Source of the DNA: RPQJ01 sp035554635
GTDB taxonomy: Bacteria > Pseudomonadota > Gammaproteobacteria > Steroidobacterales > Steroidobacteraceae
Direction: 5' to 3'
NCBI GenBank assembly: GCA_035554635.1
Contig: DATMIB010000088.1
Span: 1-20,332 of the forward strand
DNA length: 20,332 nucleotides
The notes below the pieces were generated by a model. That model had not been told where the DNA came from, made no database searches, and saw only the letters and a program-made list of their open reading frames with translations. Below, piece by piece: positions 1-6,627 of the stretch. Position numbers and translations under genes: made by a program. Numbering within the stretch: position 1 is the first letter of the stretch; each line of letters opens with the position of its first letter.

Positions 1-521
1 CCGGATCGCGGCGGCTCGAACGCGGCGACGTGGTCAACGTCGACGTCTCGGCCGAGCTCGACGGCTACTACGCCGACACGGGTGGCACGCGCGTCGTTCC
101 GCCGACCACACCGCTCAAGCAGCGACTCTGTCATGCGACGCAGCTCGCGCTCGACGCCGCGCTCGCCGAAGTGACCGACGGTGCGGCCTTGAACCGCATC
201 GGCGGCGCGATCGAAAAGGTCGCGCGACGACATCGCTTCCGCATCCTGCGCAACTTGGGCAGCCACGGCGTCGGTCGCGCGCTGCACGAGGAGCCCGAGC
301 ACATCCAGGGCTACTGGGACCCGACGGACACGCGCCGGCTGCGGACCGGCATGGTCATCACGATCGAGCCATTCCTGTCGACGCGCAGCACGTCGGTGCG
401 CGAGGCCGGCGACGGCTGGACGCTGGTCGGCGCGGCCGGGAACCTCTCGGCGCAGTACGAGCACACCCTGATCGTCACGCGTGGAAAACCGATCGTCGTG
501 ACGACCGTGGGGGCCCGCTAG
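1..521 (+). CDS. map: Methionine aminopeptidase, type I (5' end cut off by window)
   Basis: This is the C-terminal part of a type I methionine aminopeptidase, the cytosolic dinuclear-metal enzyme that removes the initiator methionine from new proteins. The reading frame is open from the first full codon at position 3, so the true start lies outside the window. All five metal ligands of the family can be placed: Asp in NVDVSAELDG, the second Asp 11 residues later in YYADTGG, His in GSHGVGRALHEEP, Glu in VITIEPF and Glu in QYEHTLIV. The TGGTRVVPP stretch after the second Asp differs from the E. coli enzyme but fits other type I subgroups. It ends 67 bp before nikR on the same strand. An M24 aminopeptidase of another specificity is possible but less likely given the HEEP and QYEHT motifs. 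Confidence 0.93.
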   Translation, partial: GSRRLERGDVVNVDVSAELDGYYADTGGTRVVPPTTPLKQRLCHATQLALDAALAEVTDGAALNRIGGAIEKVARRHRFRILRNLGSHGVGRALHEEPEHIQGYWDPTDTRRLRTGMVITIEPFLSTRSTSVREAGDGWTLVGAAGNLSAQYEHTLIVTRGKPIVVTTVGAR

Positions 522-588
522 AATCCCGACGACGCGCCACGTCGCTACTCCTGGCTCTCCCTCGGCACGTATCGTCACCGGAACCACC

Positions 589-1059
589 ATGCAGCGCACG
601 ACGATCACCCTCGACGACGACCTCGACGCGCGTCTCGACGAGTACATGAAGGAACGTGGCTACGCGAACCGTTCCGAGGCCATACGCGACCTGGTGCGGT
701 CGGGCCTCGAAAAGGAAGTGCTGGCCGACTCGCCCGACAGGCCCTGCATCGGCGCGGCCGTTTACGTCTACGACCACGAGGCCCGCGACCTCGCGCGACG
801 GCTGACCGGCATCGGTCACGACCACCACGACCTGTCCCTCGCGACACTGCACGTGCACCTCGACCACGACAGTTGTCTCGAGGTGAGCGTCCTGCGCGGC
901 AGCAACGGCGACGTCCGTCACTTCGCCGACCACATCATTTCGGAGCGCGGCGTGCGTTACGGCAAGCTCGTGCTGGTGCCGATCGAGCCATCGACCGTCG
1001 AGCATTCGCACGGCAAGGGCCTGCTGCGCCACTCGCACATGCACGTCACGCGCAAGTAG
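589..1059 (+). CDS. nikR: Nickel-responsive transcriptional regulator NikR
   Basis: This is a 156-residue NikR-family repressor, a ribbon-helix-helix DNA-binding protein with a C-terminal ACT-like nickel-sensing domain. In E. coli it represses the nikABCDE nickel transporter when nickel is plentiful. Residues 1-45 form the ribbon-helix-helix (RTTITLDDDLDARLDEY, then NRSEAIRDLVRSGL). The four high-affinity nickel ligands are conserved as His77, His88, His90 and Cys96 (GHDHHDLS, TLHVHLDHDSCLEV). The ATG at 589 gives the usual length and the canonical N-terminus. The last 18 residues carry five extra histidines (HSHGKGLLRHSHMH), more than in the E. coli protein. No nickel transporter, hydrogenase or urease gene lies in the window, so its targets must be elsewhere. 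I found no convincing NikR operator next to it. Confidence 0.95.
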   Translation: MQRTTITLDDDLDARLDEYMKERGYANRSEAIRDLVRSGLEKEVLADSPDRPCIGAAVYVYDHEARDLARRLTGIGHDHHDLSLATLHVHLDHDSCLEVSVLRGSNGDVRHFADHIISERGVRYGKLVLVPIEPSTVEHSHGKGLLRHSHMHVTRK

Positions 1060-1061
1060 CC

Positions 1062-1089
1062 GCACCGCGGCCTGTCGATCGCCGCGTGC
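1062..1089 (+). terminator. Possible hairpin terminator downstream of nikR
   Basis: Three bases after the nikR stop is a GC-rich inverted repeat: arms 1062-1071 and 1081-1089 (4 + 5 bp with one bulged C) and a 9-nt loop. No T tract follows, so it may be a weak or factor-assisted terminator, or chance structure in GC-rich DNA. The rest of 1060-1216 shows only a TTTATT at 1151-1156 that could serve as a poor -10. Confidence 0.3.
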
Positions 1090-1216
1090 GCTCGCACACC
1101 TGCAGCGCGCTTCGCCGTAGGCGCATCCGTGCCCGAGTTTAGGCGTCAGGTTTATTGTTGCGCCCGCAGCGGGCCGTCGATGATCGCCGCACTCCCACGC
1201 AGCGCGGTGATCTCCG

Positions 1217-3601
1217 ATGGCCCACCGAAATCCGACGGCCCGTTTCAAGTTGCTGGCTGCGCTCGCCGCCATGCCGGTGCTCGCCGTGCCGTTCACGGCC
1301 TCGGCACAGATCGCATTCGTCGACGTCTCGGCGGCCGCAGGGGTCGCCCACCGCGGTGAGAGTTACGGGGCTTCCTGGGGCGACCTGAACGGTGACGGTT
1401 ACCCTGACCTCTTTGCGAGCAATCACCGCCAACAGCCGAGCCTGTTCCTGAACCTCGCCAACGGCACCTTTCACGAAACCGGGCCGCAGGTGCTGCCGTG
1501 GCGCAATCGGCCTGGCGCGGACACTCACGGCGGCACGTGGGTCGACTTCGACAACGACGGTGACCAGGACCTGCTCGTGAGCACGGGCCAGGGCAACCCG
1601 AGCCAGTTCCTCGTCAATGAATACGGCCGCCTGGTCGACCAGGCGGCGCAACGGGGACTCACCGACACGACAGTCGGCGGACGGCTGCCGGTCTGGCTCG
1701 ACTACGACAGTGACGGCCTGCTCGACTACGTCATGACGCAGTACGCGGGCATCGCCCGGCTGTACAAGCAGGAGGCCGGCGGCACGTTCCGCGAGACCAC
1801 GAGCGAGGCCCAACTGCTCTGCAAGCGGTTTCACTATGCCCAGCTGCTCGACGTGACGGGCGACGGGCGGCTCGACTTCGTCTGCGCCGATGAGACGCTG
1901 TTCCCGCAGAAGATCTACGACACCGCGACGCTGCCGTGGACGACGGTCTTCGACAACGCCAATCCCTCGGCGGTATTCAAGCCTGTGTCGCGCGTCGCCG
2001 ATTCCGCGATAGGCGACTTCAACAACGACGGGCGCATGGACATGTTCCTGCTGGGCGGGGTGCAGCTGCGTCCGACCACGGTCGACCGGAGCAGCGGTTC
2101 GTCGTTCGAAGCCAACCTGACAGGCGGCACCAAGGGCGTGCGGTTCGTCTCGCCCGGCGTCGTCACGCTGACGCTCGACTGGAGCAAGCGCAGCGAAAAG
2201 ACCGAGACCGACCTGAGCAAGATCAAGATCGGGGCCGGCGGCAGGAGTCCCACGAGCCTGCCGCTCGTGCTGGACCCCGCCGATGCGAGCGTGCATGGCA
2301 CCCCACCGGCACCGACCGCCGAAACCGCGCTGCCGGAGATGCACATCGGCTATGACCCGGCGTTGCAGCAGTGGACGATGGTGATCCAGACCAAGCTGAC
2401 GCCGACGAGCCCGAACATCTTCAGCGAGGCGTACCTGCAGGTCAGTTCCACGGCGCACATTTCGCAGCTGTCCGGCACGGGGCGCTGGCCGTCGGACAAG
2501 ACGGCGGCACCGACGTTGCTGCTGAACCTGCCGGAGGGCTTCGTCGACCAGACGGTCGCAGCGGGGCTCGGTGCGCTGTTGCAATGCGTCAGCGTGACGG
2601 CCGGCGACTTCGACAACGACATGGATCTCGACCTCTACATCGCCTGTCGCACGGGCGCCGCCAACACCGCCAATGTGCTGTACGAGAACCTCGGCAGCGC
2701 CACGTTCCGTGCGGTCGAGGCGGCAGGGGGTGCGAGCGGTCCGGTGGGCGCGGCGGTCGCGACCGGCGCCGGGACCTCCGACACCGTGGTGACGGCCGAC
2801 TACGACCTCGACGGCTTCCTCGACCTGTTCGTCACCAACGGCTTCAGCCTGCGACCGCTGCAGTACGGCGGCGAGAGCAAGCTGTTCCGCAACGCAGGCG
2901 GCAACGGCAACCACTGGATCGAGCTCGACCTCGTCGCGACCACCACGCCACGTGAAGCGATCGGCGCGCGCGTCTACGCGATCGCGAACGGCGTGACACA
3001 GCTGCGCGTGCAGAACGGCGCCTACCATCGCTGGGCGCAGGACATGAAGCGCAGCCACTTCGGCCTGGGCGCGGCGACGGTCGTCGACCTGCGCGTCGAA
3101 TGGCCGAGTGGCGCGGTCGAGACGTTCGCCGGCGTGCCGGTCGACGGGCTGTACCGGGTCACCGAAGGCAGCGGCATCGCCGCGGTCACGCCGGGCGTCG
3201 CACGGGCCTACCAGTGCGGTCCACCGCCACTCGATGGTGCGGTCGACTCGGGTGTGTTCCTGTGGCGCGACTGTCCGTCCGGTGAATGGCGGCTCAAGAC
3301 GGTCGCGGCCGGCGGCGAGGTCGCCTATGCGGCGACGATCACATCGAGCGCGCCCTACGCGAGCGTCAAGGGTGTCGGCCTCGATTCGCTCGACACGCTC
3401 GACTACACGACCGACCCGAGCCGCATCGTGTTCGCGTTCGGCACGCGCGGAAATGGCGCGGACGGCGTGAACTTCACGCCGCAGCCGGGCACCAGCACCT
3501 GCATCAACGTCACCTCGCCCGGGCCGCTGCCGGTGTTCTACGGGCCCTTCCGCGTGCCGGTCGCGGTGCCCTTCAACGTGGAGACCCAGGACCCATGCTG
3601 A
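1217..3601 (+). CDS. Secreted FG-GAP/VCBS repeat protein with ASPIC/UnbV domain (CRTAC1-like)
   Basis: This is a 794-residue secreted protein of unknown function. Residues 1-30 are a signal peptide ending ASA|QI. Seven calcium-binding DxDxDG-type loops mark a beta-propeller of FG-GAP repeats, at residues 56, 110, 162, 212, 267, 464 and 528 (for example DFDNDGDQD, DYDSDGLLD); the sixth reads DFDNDMDLD, with Met replacing the Gly. About 190 residues without repeats separate loops five and six and look beta-rich. Residues 564-650 (NGNHWIELDL, IGARVYAI, FGLGAATVVDLRVEWPSG) match the ASPIC/UnbV domain. The final 140 residues, with three cysteines plus a C-terminal Cys, match no family I know. The ATG at 1217 has GGTGA six bases upstream and gives a clean signal peptide. 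Such proteins are often extracellular or adhesion-related; the function here is not known. Confidence 0.9.
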   Translation: MAHRNPTARFKLLAALAAMPVLAVPFTASAQIAFVDVSAAAGVAHRGESYGASWGDLNGDGYPDLFASNHRQQPSLFLNLANGTFHETGPQVLPWRNRPGADTHGGTWVDFDNDGDQDLLVSTGQGNPSQFLVNEYGRLVDQAAQRGLTDTTVGGRLPVWLDYDSDGLLDYVMTQYAGIARLYKQEAGGTFRETTSEAQLLCKRFHYAQLLDVTGDGRLDFVCADETLFPQKIYDTATLPWTTVFDNANPSAVFKPVSRVADSAIGDFNNDGRMDMFLLGGVQLRPTTVDRSSGSSFEANLTGGTKGVRFVSPGVVTLTLDWSKRSEKTETDLSKIKIGAGGRSPTSLPLVLDPADASVHGTPPAPTAETALPEMHIGYDPALQQWTMVIQTKLTPTSPNIFSEAYLQVSSTAHISQLSGTGRWPSDKTAAPTLLLNLPEGFVDQTVAAGLGALLQCVSVTAGDFDNDMDLDLYIACRTGAANTANVLYENLGSATFRAVEAAGGASGPVGAAVATGAGTSDTVVTADYDLDGFLDLFVTNGFSLRPLQYGGESKLFRNAGGNGNHWIELDLVATTTPREAIGARVYAIANGVTQLRVQNGAYHRWAQDMKRSHFGLGAATVVDLRVEWPSGAVETFAGVPVDGLYRVTEGSGIAAVTPGVARAYQCGPPPLDGAVDSGVFLWRDCPSGEWRLKTVAAGGEVAYAATITSSAPYASVKGVGLDSLDTLDYTTDPSRIVFAFGTRGNGADGVNFTPQPGTSTCINVTSPGPLPVFYGPFRVPVAVPFNVETQDPC

Positions 3602-4098
3602 CATCCAGATCGAGAATGGCGGTCAATGGGAAGCGCTGGCCCGCGGCGGCCCGCAGTGCGACAGGCTCGGGTGCAATTGCGGCCGGTGCGACCGCGCTGT
3701 GTGTCGCGCTCGCCGGCAAGCGCGACAGCGGCAATGCCGTCGCGCCGCTCAACGCGACGAGTCACATCGTCTGGGGCGAGTCGGCCGGCACGGCCGGCAG
3801 CGTCGACGTCCGCCACACGGTGCCGGGCACGGTACTGCACGCCGGTGCCTGCGTGTTCTGGGCGACGTTCTACGAGAAGTTCTTCGGCCGCGCCGCCGAC
3901 CGCGGCGACGTGGCCACCGCCTTGCTTGGCGGCGTCGCGGTGGCGGCCGCGGCCTACGTCACCGATTACCACGTGGTGCCGAAGCGGCTGACGCCCGGCT
4001 GGGAAGCGCGCGTGAGACCGCGTTCCCTGGCCGCGGTCTACACCGTCCTCGCGCTGGCGCTGCCGCTGCGCGGGCTGCTGCGACGACGACGACGCTGA
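3595..4098 (+). CDS. Small integral membrane protein of unknown function
   Basis: This is a 167-residue protein that I cannot assign to a named family. It begins inside the end of the preceding gene (ATG at 3595, upstream TGA at 3599-3601), so translation may be coupled. A second ATG at 3616 (MAVNGKRW) is an alternative start. It has a basic N-terminus and about four hydrophobic segments: around residues 20-36 (IAAGATALCVALAG), 78-95 (VLHAGACVFWATFYEKFF), 102-120 (ATALLGGVAVAAAAYVTDY) and 140-156 (AAVYTVLALALPL). Polar residues sit within or between these segments (NATSHIVWG, DVRHTVPGTVLH, DYHVVPKRLTPGWE), a pattern of compact inner-membrane proteins. The downstream gene is convergent, 23 bp away. 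Coding potential is supported by GC-rich third positions and the coherent hydrophobic pattern. Confidence 0.75.
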   Translation: MLTSRSRMAVNGKRWPAAARSATGSGAIAAGATALCVALAGKRDSGNAVAPLNATSHIVWGESAGTAGSVDVRHTVPGTVLHAGACVFWATFYEKFFGRAADRGDVATALLGGVAVAAAAYVTDYHVVPKRLTPGWEARVRPRSLAAVYTVLALALPLRGLLRRRRR

Positions 4099-4121
4099 CC
4101 GCGCCGCGTGCGTGTGGGCAC

Positions 4122-4706
4122 TCAGCGAACGAAGAGCGGCAATCGCGGCAACCGGGGCCAGCGCAGCAGGCGCGTGCGCAGGCGCTCGGGCAATGCAACT
4201 TCGCGCCCCTCGAGCTTGAGGATCGTGAGGCTGTTGAGCACGATCGCGAGCGTCGCCGTGATGACCGCGCCGATCGAGCCGAGCACGCCGCCGTTGGCAA
4301 GGGCGAGGCCGTCGGCGACGCGCAGGGTCTTGCGCATCGGCGTTCCCTGCAGCGACCCATAGGCGAAATTGCAGAGCATCGCGCAGGCCCAGGGCAGCAG
4401 CGAGAGCCATCCCTGCCAGGTGACGACCGCGGCGGCCGTGAACGCCACGTAGAAGAAGCCGGTCAGCGCGTGTTGCGCGAGCGGGGACATCCGCGGCGTC
4501 GCAAGGCTCGACAGTTGTCGCGAGCAGGTGAGCACGCAGATGGCCGCCGTCGTGGGCGCGCCGAGCATCCAGAAATGCAGTGTCCAGGTCGCCTGGCCCG
4601 TGGCCGCCGCGAGCCGCAGGCGGCGGTCGCACTTCATCACGACCGACGAGACGCTGAAGACGGTCGCCAGCAGGCCGACCAGCTGGGCCGGAAGATCGAT
4701 GGACAT
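4122..4706 (-). CDS. YgjV-like inner membrane protein
   Basis: This 194-residue protein is almost entirely hydrophobic, with about six predicted membrane segments (AQLVGLLATVFSVSSVV, TWTLHFWMLGA, TGFFYVAFTAAAVV, LSLLPWACAMLCNFAYG, GSIGAVITATLAIVLNSLTI). The layout and the N-terminal AQxxGLxA...SxxxK pattern resemble the E. coli YgjV inner-membrane family, whose role is not established. The ATG at 4706 gives the usual family N-terminus; the reading frame stays open upstream, but that part is charged and proline-rich and does not look like protein. The gene is divergent from the CoA-transferase gene across 238 bp and convergent with the small membrane-protein gene. The C-terminus is strongly basic (RLRTRLLRWPRLPRLPLFVR). 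Confidence 0.75.
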   Translation of the reverse strand: MSIDLPAQLVGLLATVFSVSSVVMKCDRRLRLAAATGQATWTLHFWMLGAPTTAAICVLTCSRQLSSLATPRMSPLAQHALTGFFYVAFTAAAVVTWQGWLSLLPWACAMLCNFAYGSLQGTPMRKTLRVADGLALANGGVLGSIGAVITATLAIVLNSLTILKLEGREVALPERLRTRLLRWPRLPRLPLFVR

Positions 4707-4908
4707 GAGGGTGCGGTGATCGGTGCGAGACGTGTCGTGGTGGGCCGCACGGAGTCTTCTTGGGCACCGCCAGCGCGGGCGCAATCGTAGGAGCGCACCC
4801 CGGCCGCCGCGATAGACACAGGTCACGATTCGCGGGCTCCCGGCCTGCGGAAGTCCGCAATGGCGACGCACGCGGGCGAGGCGTACGCGAGCGGCCAGGT
4901 GGCCGGCG

Positions 4909-4914
4909 TACACT
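4909..4914 (+). promoter_or_regulatory. Weak -10 candidate for the CoA-transferase gene
   Basis: TACACT at 4909-4914 resembles a sigma-70 -10 hexamer and sits 30 bp before the ATG at 4945. No recognisable -35 is found at the right distance. The rest of the divergent gap 4707-4944 shows nothing I can identify. Confidence 0.22.
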
Positions 4915-4944
4915 GCCGCCGCCGTCCACACACCGTCAGAGCCC

Positions 4945-6186
4945 ATGCCAGCGCAGACACCGCTCCCGCCGCCCACCGACGCGCCGCTGTCCGGACTGCG
5001 AGTCGTCGAACTTGCCCGGATCCTCGCCGGCCCCTGGATCGGCCAGACACTCGCCGACCTGGGCGCCACCGTGGTCAAGGTCGAGTCACCACTGGGCGAC
5101 GACACGCGTCGCTGGGGGCCGCCGTTCGTCACGAACGCTGACGGCAGCGCGGGCGACGCGGCGTATTACCACTGCTGCAATCGCGGCAAGGCGACGGTCA
5201 CGGTCGACTTCACGACCGCCCAAGGGCAGGAGGCCGTGCGCGCGCTCGTGCGCGACGCCGACGTCGTCATCGAGAACTTCAAGGTCGGCGGGCTCGCCAA
5301 GTACGGCCTCGACCACGCGTCGCTCAGTGCGCTCAATCCACGCCTGGTCTACTGCTCCGTCACGGGTTTCGGCCAGACCGGCCCGTATGCCGCGCGTGCC
5401 GGGTACGACGCGATGATCCAGGCGATGAGCGGCATCATGGACCTGACCGGCGACCCGGACGGGCCGCCACAGAAGATCGGCGTCGCGCTCGCCGACATCG
5501 TGACGGGGCTCTATGGCGTGATCGCGATCCAGGCAGCGCTCGCCGAACGCGAACACAGCGGGCGCGGGCAGCACGTCGACCTCGCGTTGTTCGATTGCAT
5601 GGTCGGCGTGCTCGCGAACCAGAACCTCAACTACCTCGTGGGCGGTCGCGCACCGACGCGGCTCGGCAACGCGCACCCGAACATCGTGCCTTACCAGGTG
5701 TTCGCGGTCGCCGACGGCTACGTCATGCTCGCTGTGGGCAACGACGCCCAGTACACCCGACTGTGCGACGTCGTCGGTGCGCCGGAGCTCGCACGCGACC
5801 CGCGTTACCTGACAAATGCCGGTCGCGTGGCCGGTCGCGACGAACTGGTGCCGCAACTGGCCGAGCGGCTGCGGGCCTGGCGACGAGACGAGTTGCTCGC
5901 CCGACTCGAGGATGCGGGCGTGCCGGCGGGCCCGATCAACACCCTCGCCGACGTGTTTGCCGACCCGCAGGTCGAGCATCGAGGCCTGCGCCTCGACCTG
6001 CCGGCGCCGTGGACGGCGAGCGGCACGGTTCCCGGCGTGCGGCTGCCGATCCGCTTTTCGCGATCGATGGTGCAGAGCCGCGTTGCCTCGCCGCCGCACG
6101 CGTCTGCCGAGGTCGCGGTACCCCTGCGAACGCGGGAAGACCCGTGGAGCCGCTTCGAAGCGAACCCCCGTCCCTCCGGTCGGTGA
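4945..6186 (+). CDS. CaiB/BaiF family class III CoA-transferase
   Basis: This is a 413-residue class III CoA-transferase, a cytosolic enzyme that moves CoA between carboxylic acids through an aspartyl-CoA thioester. The N-terminus LSGLRVVELARILAGPWIGQTLADLGATVVKVE is the hallmark of the family. Further motifs are VTVDFTTAQGQEAVRALV, ADVVIENFKVGGLAKYGL, GFGQTGPYAARAGYDAMIQAMSG, and ALADIVTGLYG, which carries the predicted catalytic Asp184. The C-terminal part (NIVPYQVFAVADGYVMLAVGND, GVPAGPINTLADVFADPQ) completes the fold at normal length. The substrate cannot be read from sequence: this family includes formyl-CoA, carnitine, succinyl and alpha-methylacyl acceptors, and no dehydrogenase or ligase partner sits nearby. 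The ATG at 4945 has no strong Shine-Dalgarno sequence but gives the canonical N-terminus. Confidence 0.93.
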   Translation: MPAQTPLPPPTDAPLSGLRVVELARILAGPWIGQTLADLGATVVKVESPLGDDTRRWGPPFVTNADGSAGDAAYYHCCNRGKATVTVDFTTAQGQEAVRALVRDADVVIENFKVGGLAKYGLDHASLSALNPRLVYCSVTGFGQTGPYAARAGYDAMIQAMSGIMDLTGDPDGPPQKIGVALADIVTGLYGVIAIQAALAEREHSGRGQHVDLALFDCMVGVLANQNLNYLVGGRAPTRLGNAHPNIVPYQVFAVADGYVMLAVGNDAQYTRLCDVVGAPELARDPRYLTNAGRVAGRDELVPQLAERLRAWRRDELLARLEDAGVPAGPINTLADVFADPQVEHRGLRLDLPAPWTASGTVPGVRLPIRFSRSMVQSRVASPPHASAEVAVPLRTREDPWSRFEANPRPSGR

Positions 6187-6318
6187 CGGTCGGCAGCAGC
6201 GACGGGCGATCCCGCCTCGTAGTTGAAACAGCGAGCGGGTAAGCGTCGGCCAGCTTGACGATCCTCTCGGTCGCACGCCGCTCGTCGGCTCATATCGACC
6301 GTTCGTCGGCAGAATTTT

Positions 6319-6334
6319 CGTGAACCCAATCACA
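6319..6334. promoter_or_regulatory. CRP/Clp-like operator, distal
   Basis: The sequence is CGTGA-ACCCAA-TCACA, nine of ten matches to the TGTGA-N6-TCACA consensus bound by CRP-family proteins. T-rich sequence precedes it and CTTT follows, like the extended CRP consensus. Its centre is 73 bp from that of the proximal copy, about seven helical turns. Binding is inferred. Confidence 0.5.
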
Positions 6335-6344
6335 CTTTGCGGCA

Positions 6345-6360
6345 CGGCCTGCGCAGGCCG
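6345..6360. repeat. Perfect 16-bp palindrome between the two CRP-like sites
   Basis: CGGCCTGCGCAGGCCG is its own reverse complement. It lies about 208 bp upstream of the predicted sigma-54 start, where enhancer-binding proteins can act. It could be a dyad operator; GC-rich palindromes of this length also arise by chance about once in a window like this. Confidence 0.35.
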
Positions 6361-6391
6361 CGAGCGGCACGGCACGACACCCCCTGGAAAA

Positions 6392-6407
6392 TGTGAGCGG
6401 GTTCACG
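6392..6407. promoter_or_regulatory. CRP/Clp-like operator, proximal
   Basis: The sequence is TGTGA-GCGGGT-TCACG, nine of ten matches to the CRP core, preceded by AAA so that the left half AAATGTGA matches the extended consensus. Its centre (6399.5) lies about 161 bp before the predicted sigma-54 start. No sigma-70 promoter was found at a class I or class II distance. In Xanthomonadales the CRP homologue Clp recognises this consensus; its presence here is inference. Confidence 0.5.
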
Positions 6408-6472
6408 GTTCTGCGGCGGCGGCTCCAGCGTCGTGGCGCGCTTCCGTCGGGCCATTTGACAGATTGTCGCGA

Positions 6473-6485
6473 GCGTCGCCGACGC
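6473..6485. promoter_or_regulatory. Possible enhancer-binding dyad upstream of the sigma-54 promoter
   Basis: GCGTCG-C-CGACGC is a 6-1-6 inverted repeat centred near -82 relative to the predicted start, a usual place for an NtrC-type activator site. PEP-CTERM genes are controlled in some bacteria by the PrsK/PrsR sensor and sigma-54 activator pair. I cannot tie this dyad to PrsR from the sequence, and short GC dyads are common in such DNA. Confidence 0.25.
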
Positions 6486-6533
6486 GTGTCTTGCGCGAGG
6501 TTCACGCGCCGCTTTTCCCCGAAAAAAGCTGCG

Positions 6534-6550
6534 TTGGCACATCGCTTGCT
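6534..6550 (+). promoter_or_regulatory. Sigma-54 (RpoN) promoter for the PEP-CTERM gene
   Basis: TTGGCAC-ATCGC-TTGCT fits the -24/-12 consensus (TGGCAC-N5-TTGCW). The GG at 6536-6537 and the GC at 6548-6549 are exactly 12 bp apart. Transcription should begin near 6561, leaving a leader of about 67 nt before the ATG at 6628. Sigma-54 control of PEP-CTERM genes is known in other proteobacteria. Confidence 0.85.
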
Positions 6551-6627
6551 AAACCAGACGTGGCCGCGTTGCGACCGAACGGCATCCCGATCGGGCGGCG
6601 CTTCCGACACACGACTGGGGAAACAAG

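Larger units (their letters stand above)
6187..6627. other. Long regulatory intergenic region before the PEP-CTERM gene
   Basis: This 441-bp stretch has no credible gene. It holds two CRP-like palindromes (6319-6334, 6392-6407), a perfect 16-bp palindrome between them (6345-6360), a 6-1-6 inverted repeat (6473-6485) and a sigma-54 promoter (6534-6550). The 8-mer GGTTCACG occurs three times counting both strands: 6319-6326 reversed, 6400-6407 and 6499-6506. A TTGACA at 6456-6461 has no -10 partner. No terminator for the preceding gene was found. Confidence 0.7.

Noticed and set aside
1139..3604. An 821-codon open frame antisense to the FG-GAP gene, and similar long antisense frames elsewhere (for example 7331-9181, 8970-10634, 10334-12193 and 12482-14041 on the minus strand)
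   Set aside because: Their translations are Arg/Ala/Gly/His-rich with no motifs, and each mirrors a well-supported gene. High GC keeps antisense frames open.
6456..6461. TTGACA as a sigma-70 -35 element for the PEP-CTERM gene
   Set aside because: No -10-like hexamer occurs at 15-19 bp spacing, and a near-consensus sigma-54 promoter lies downstream.
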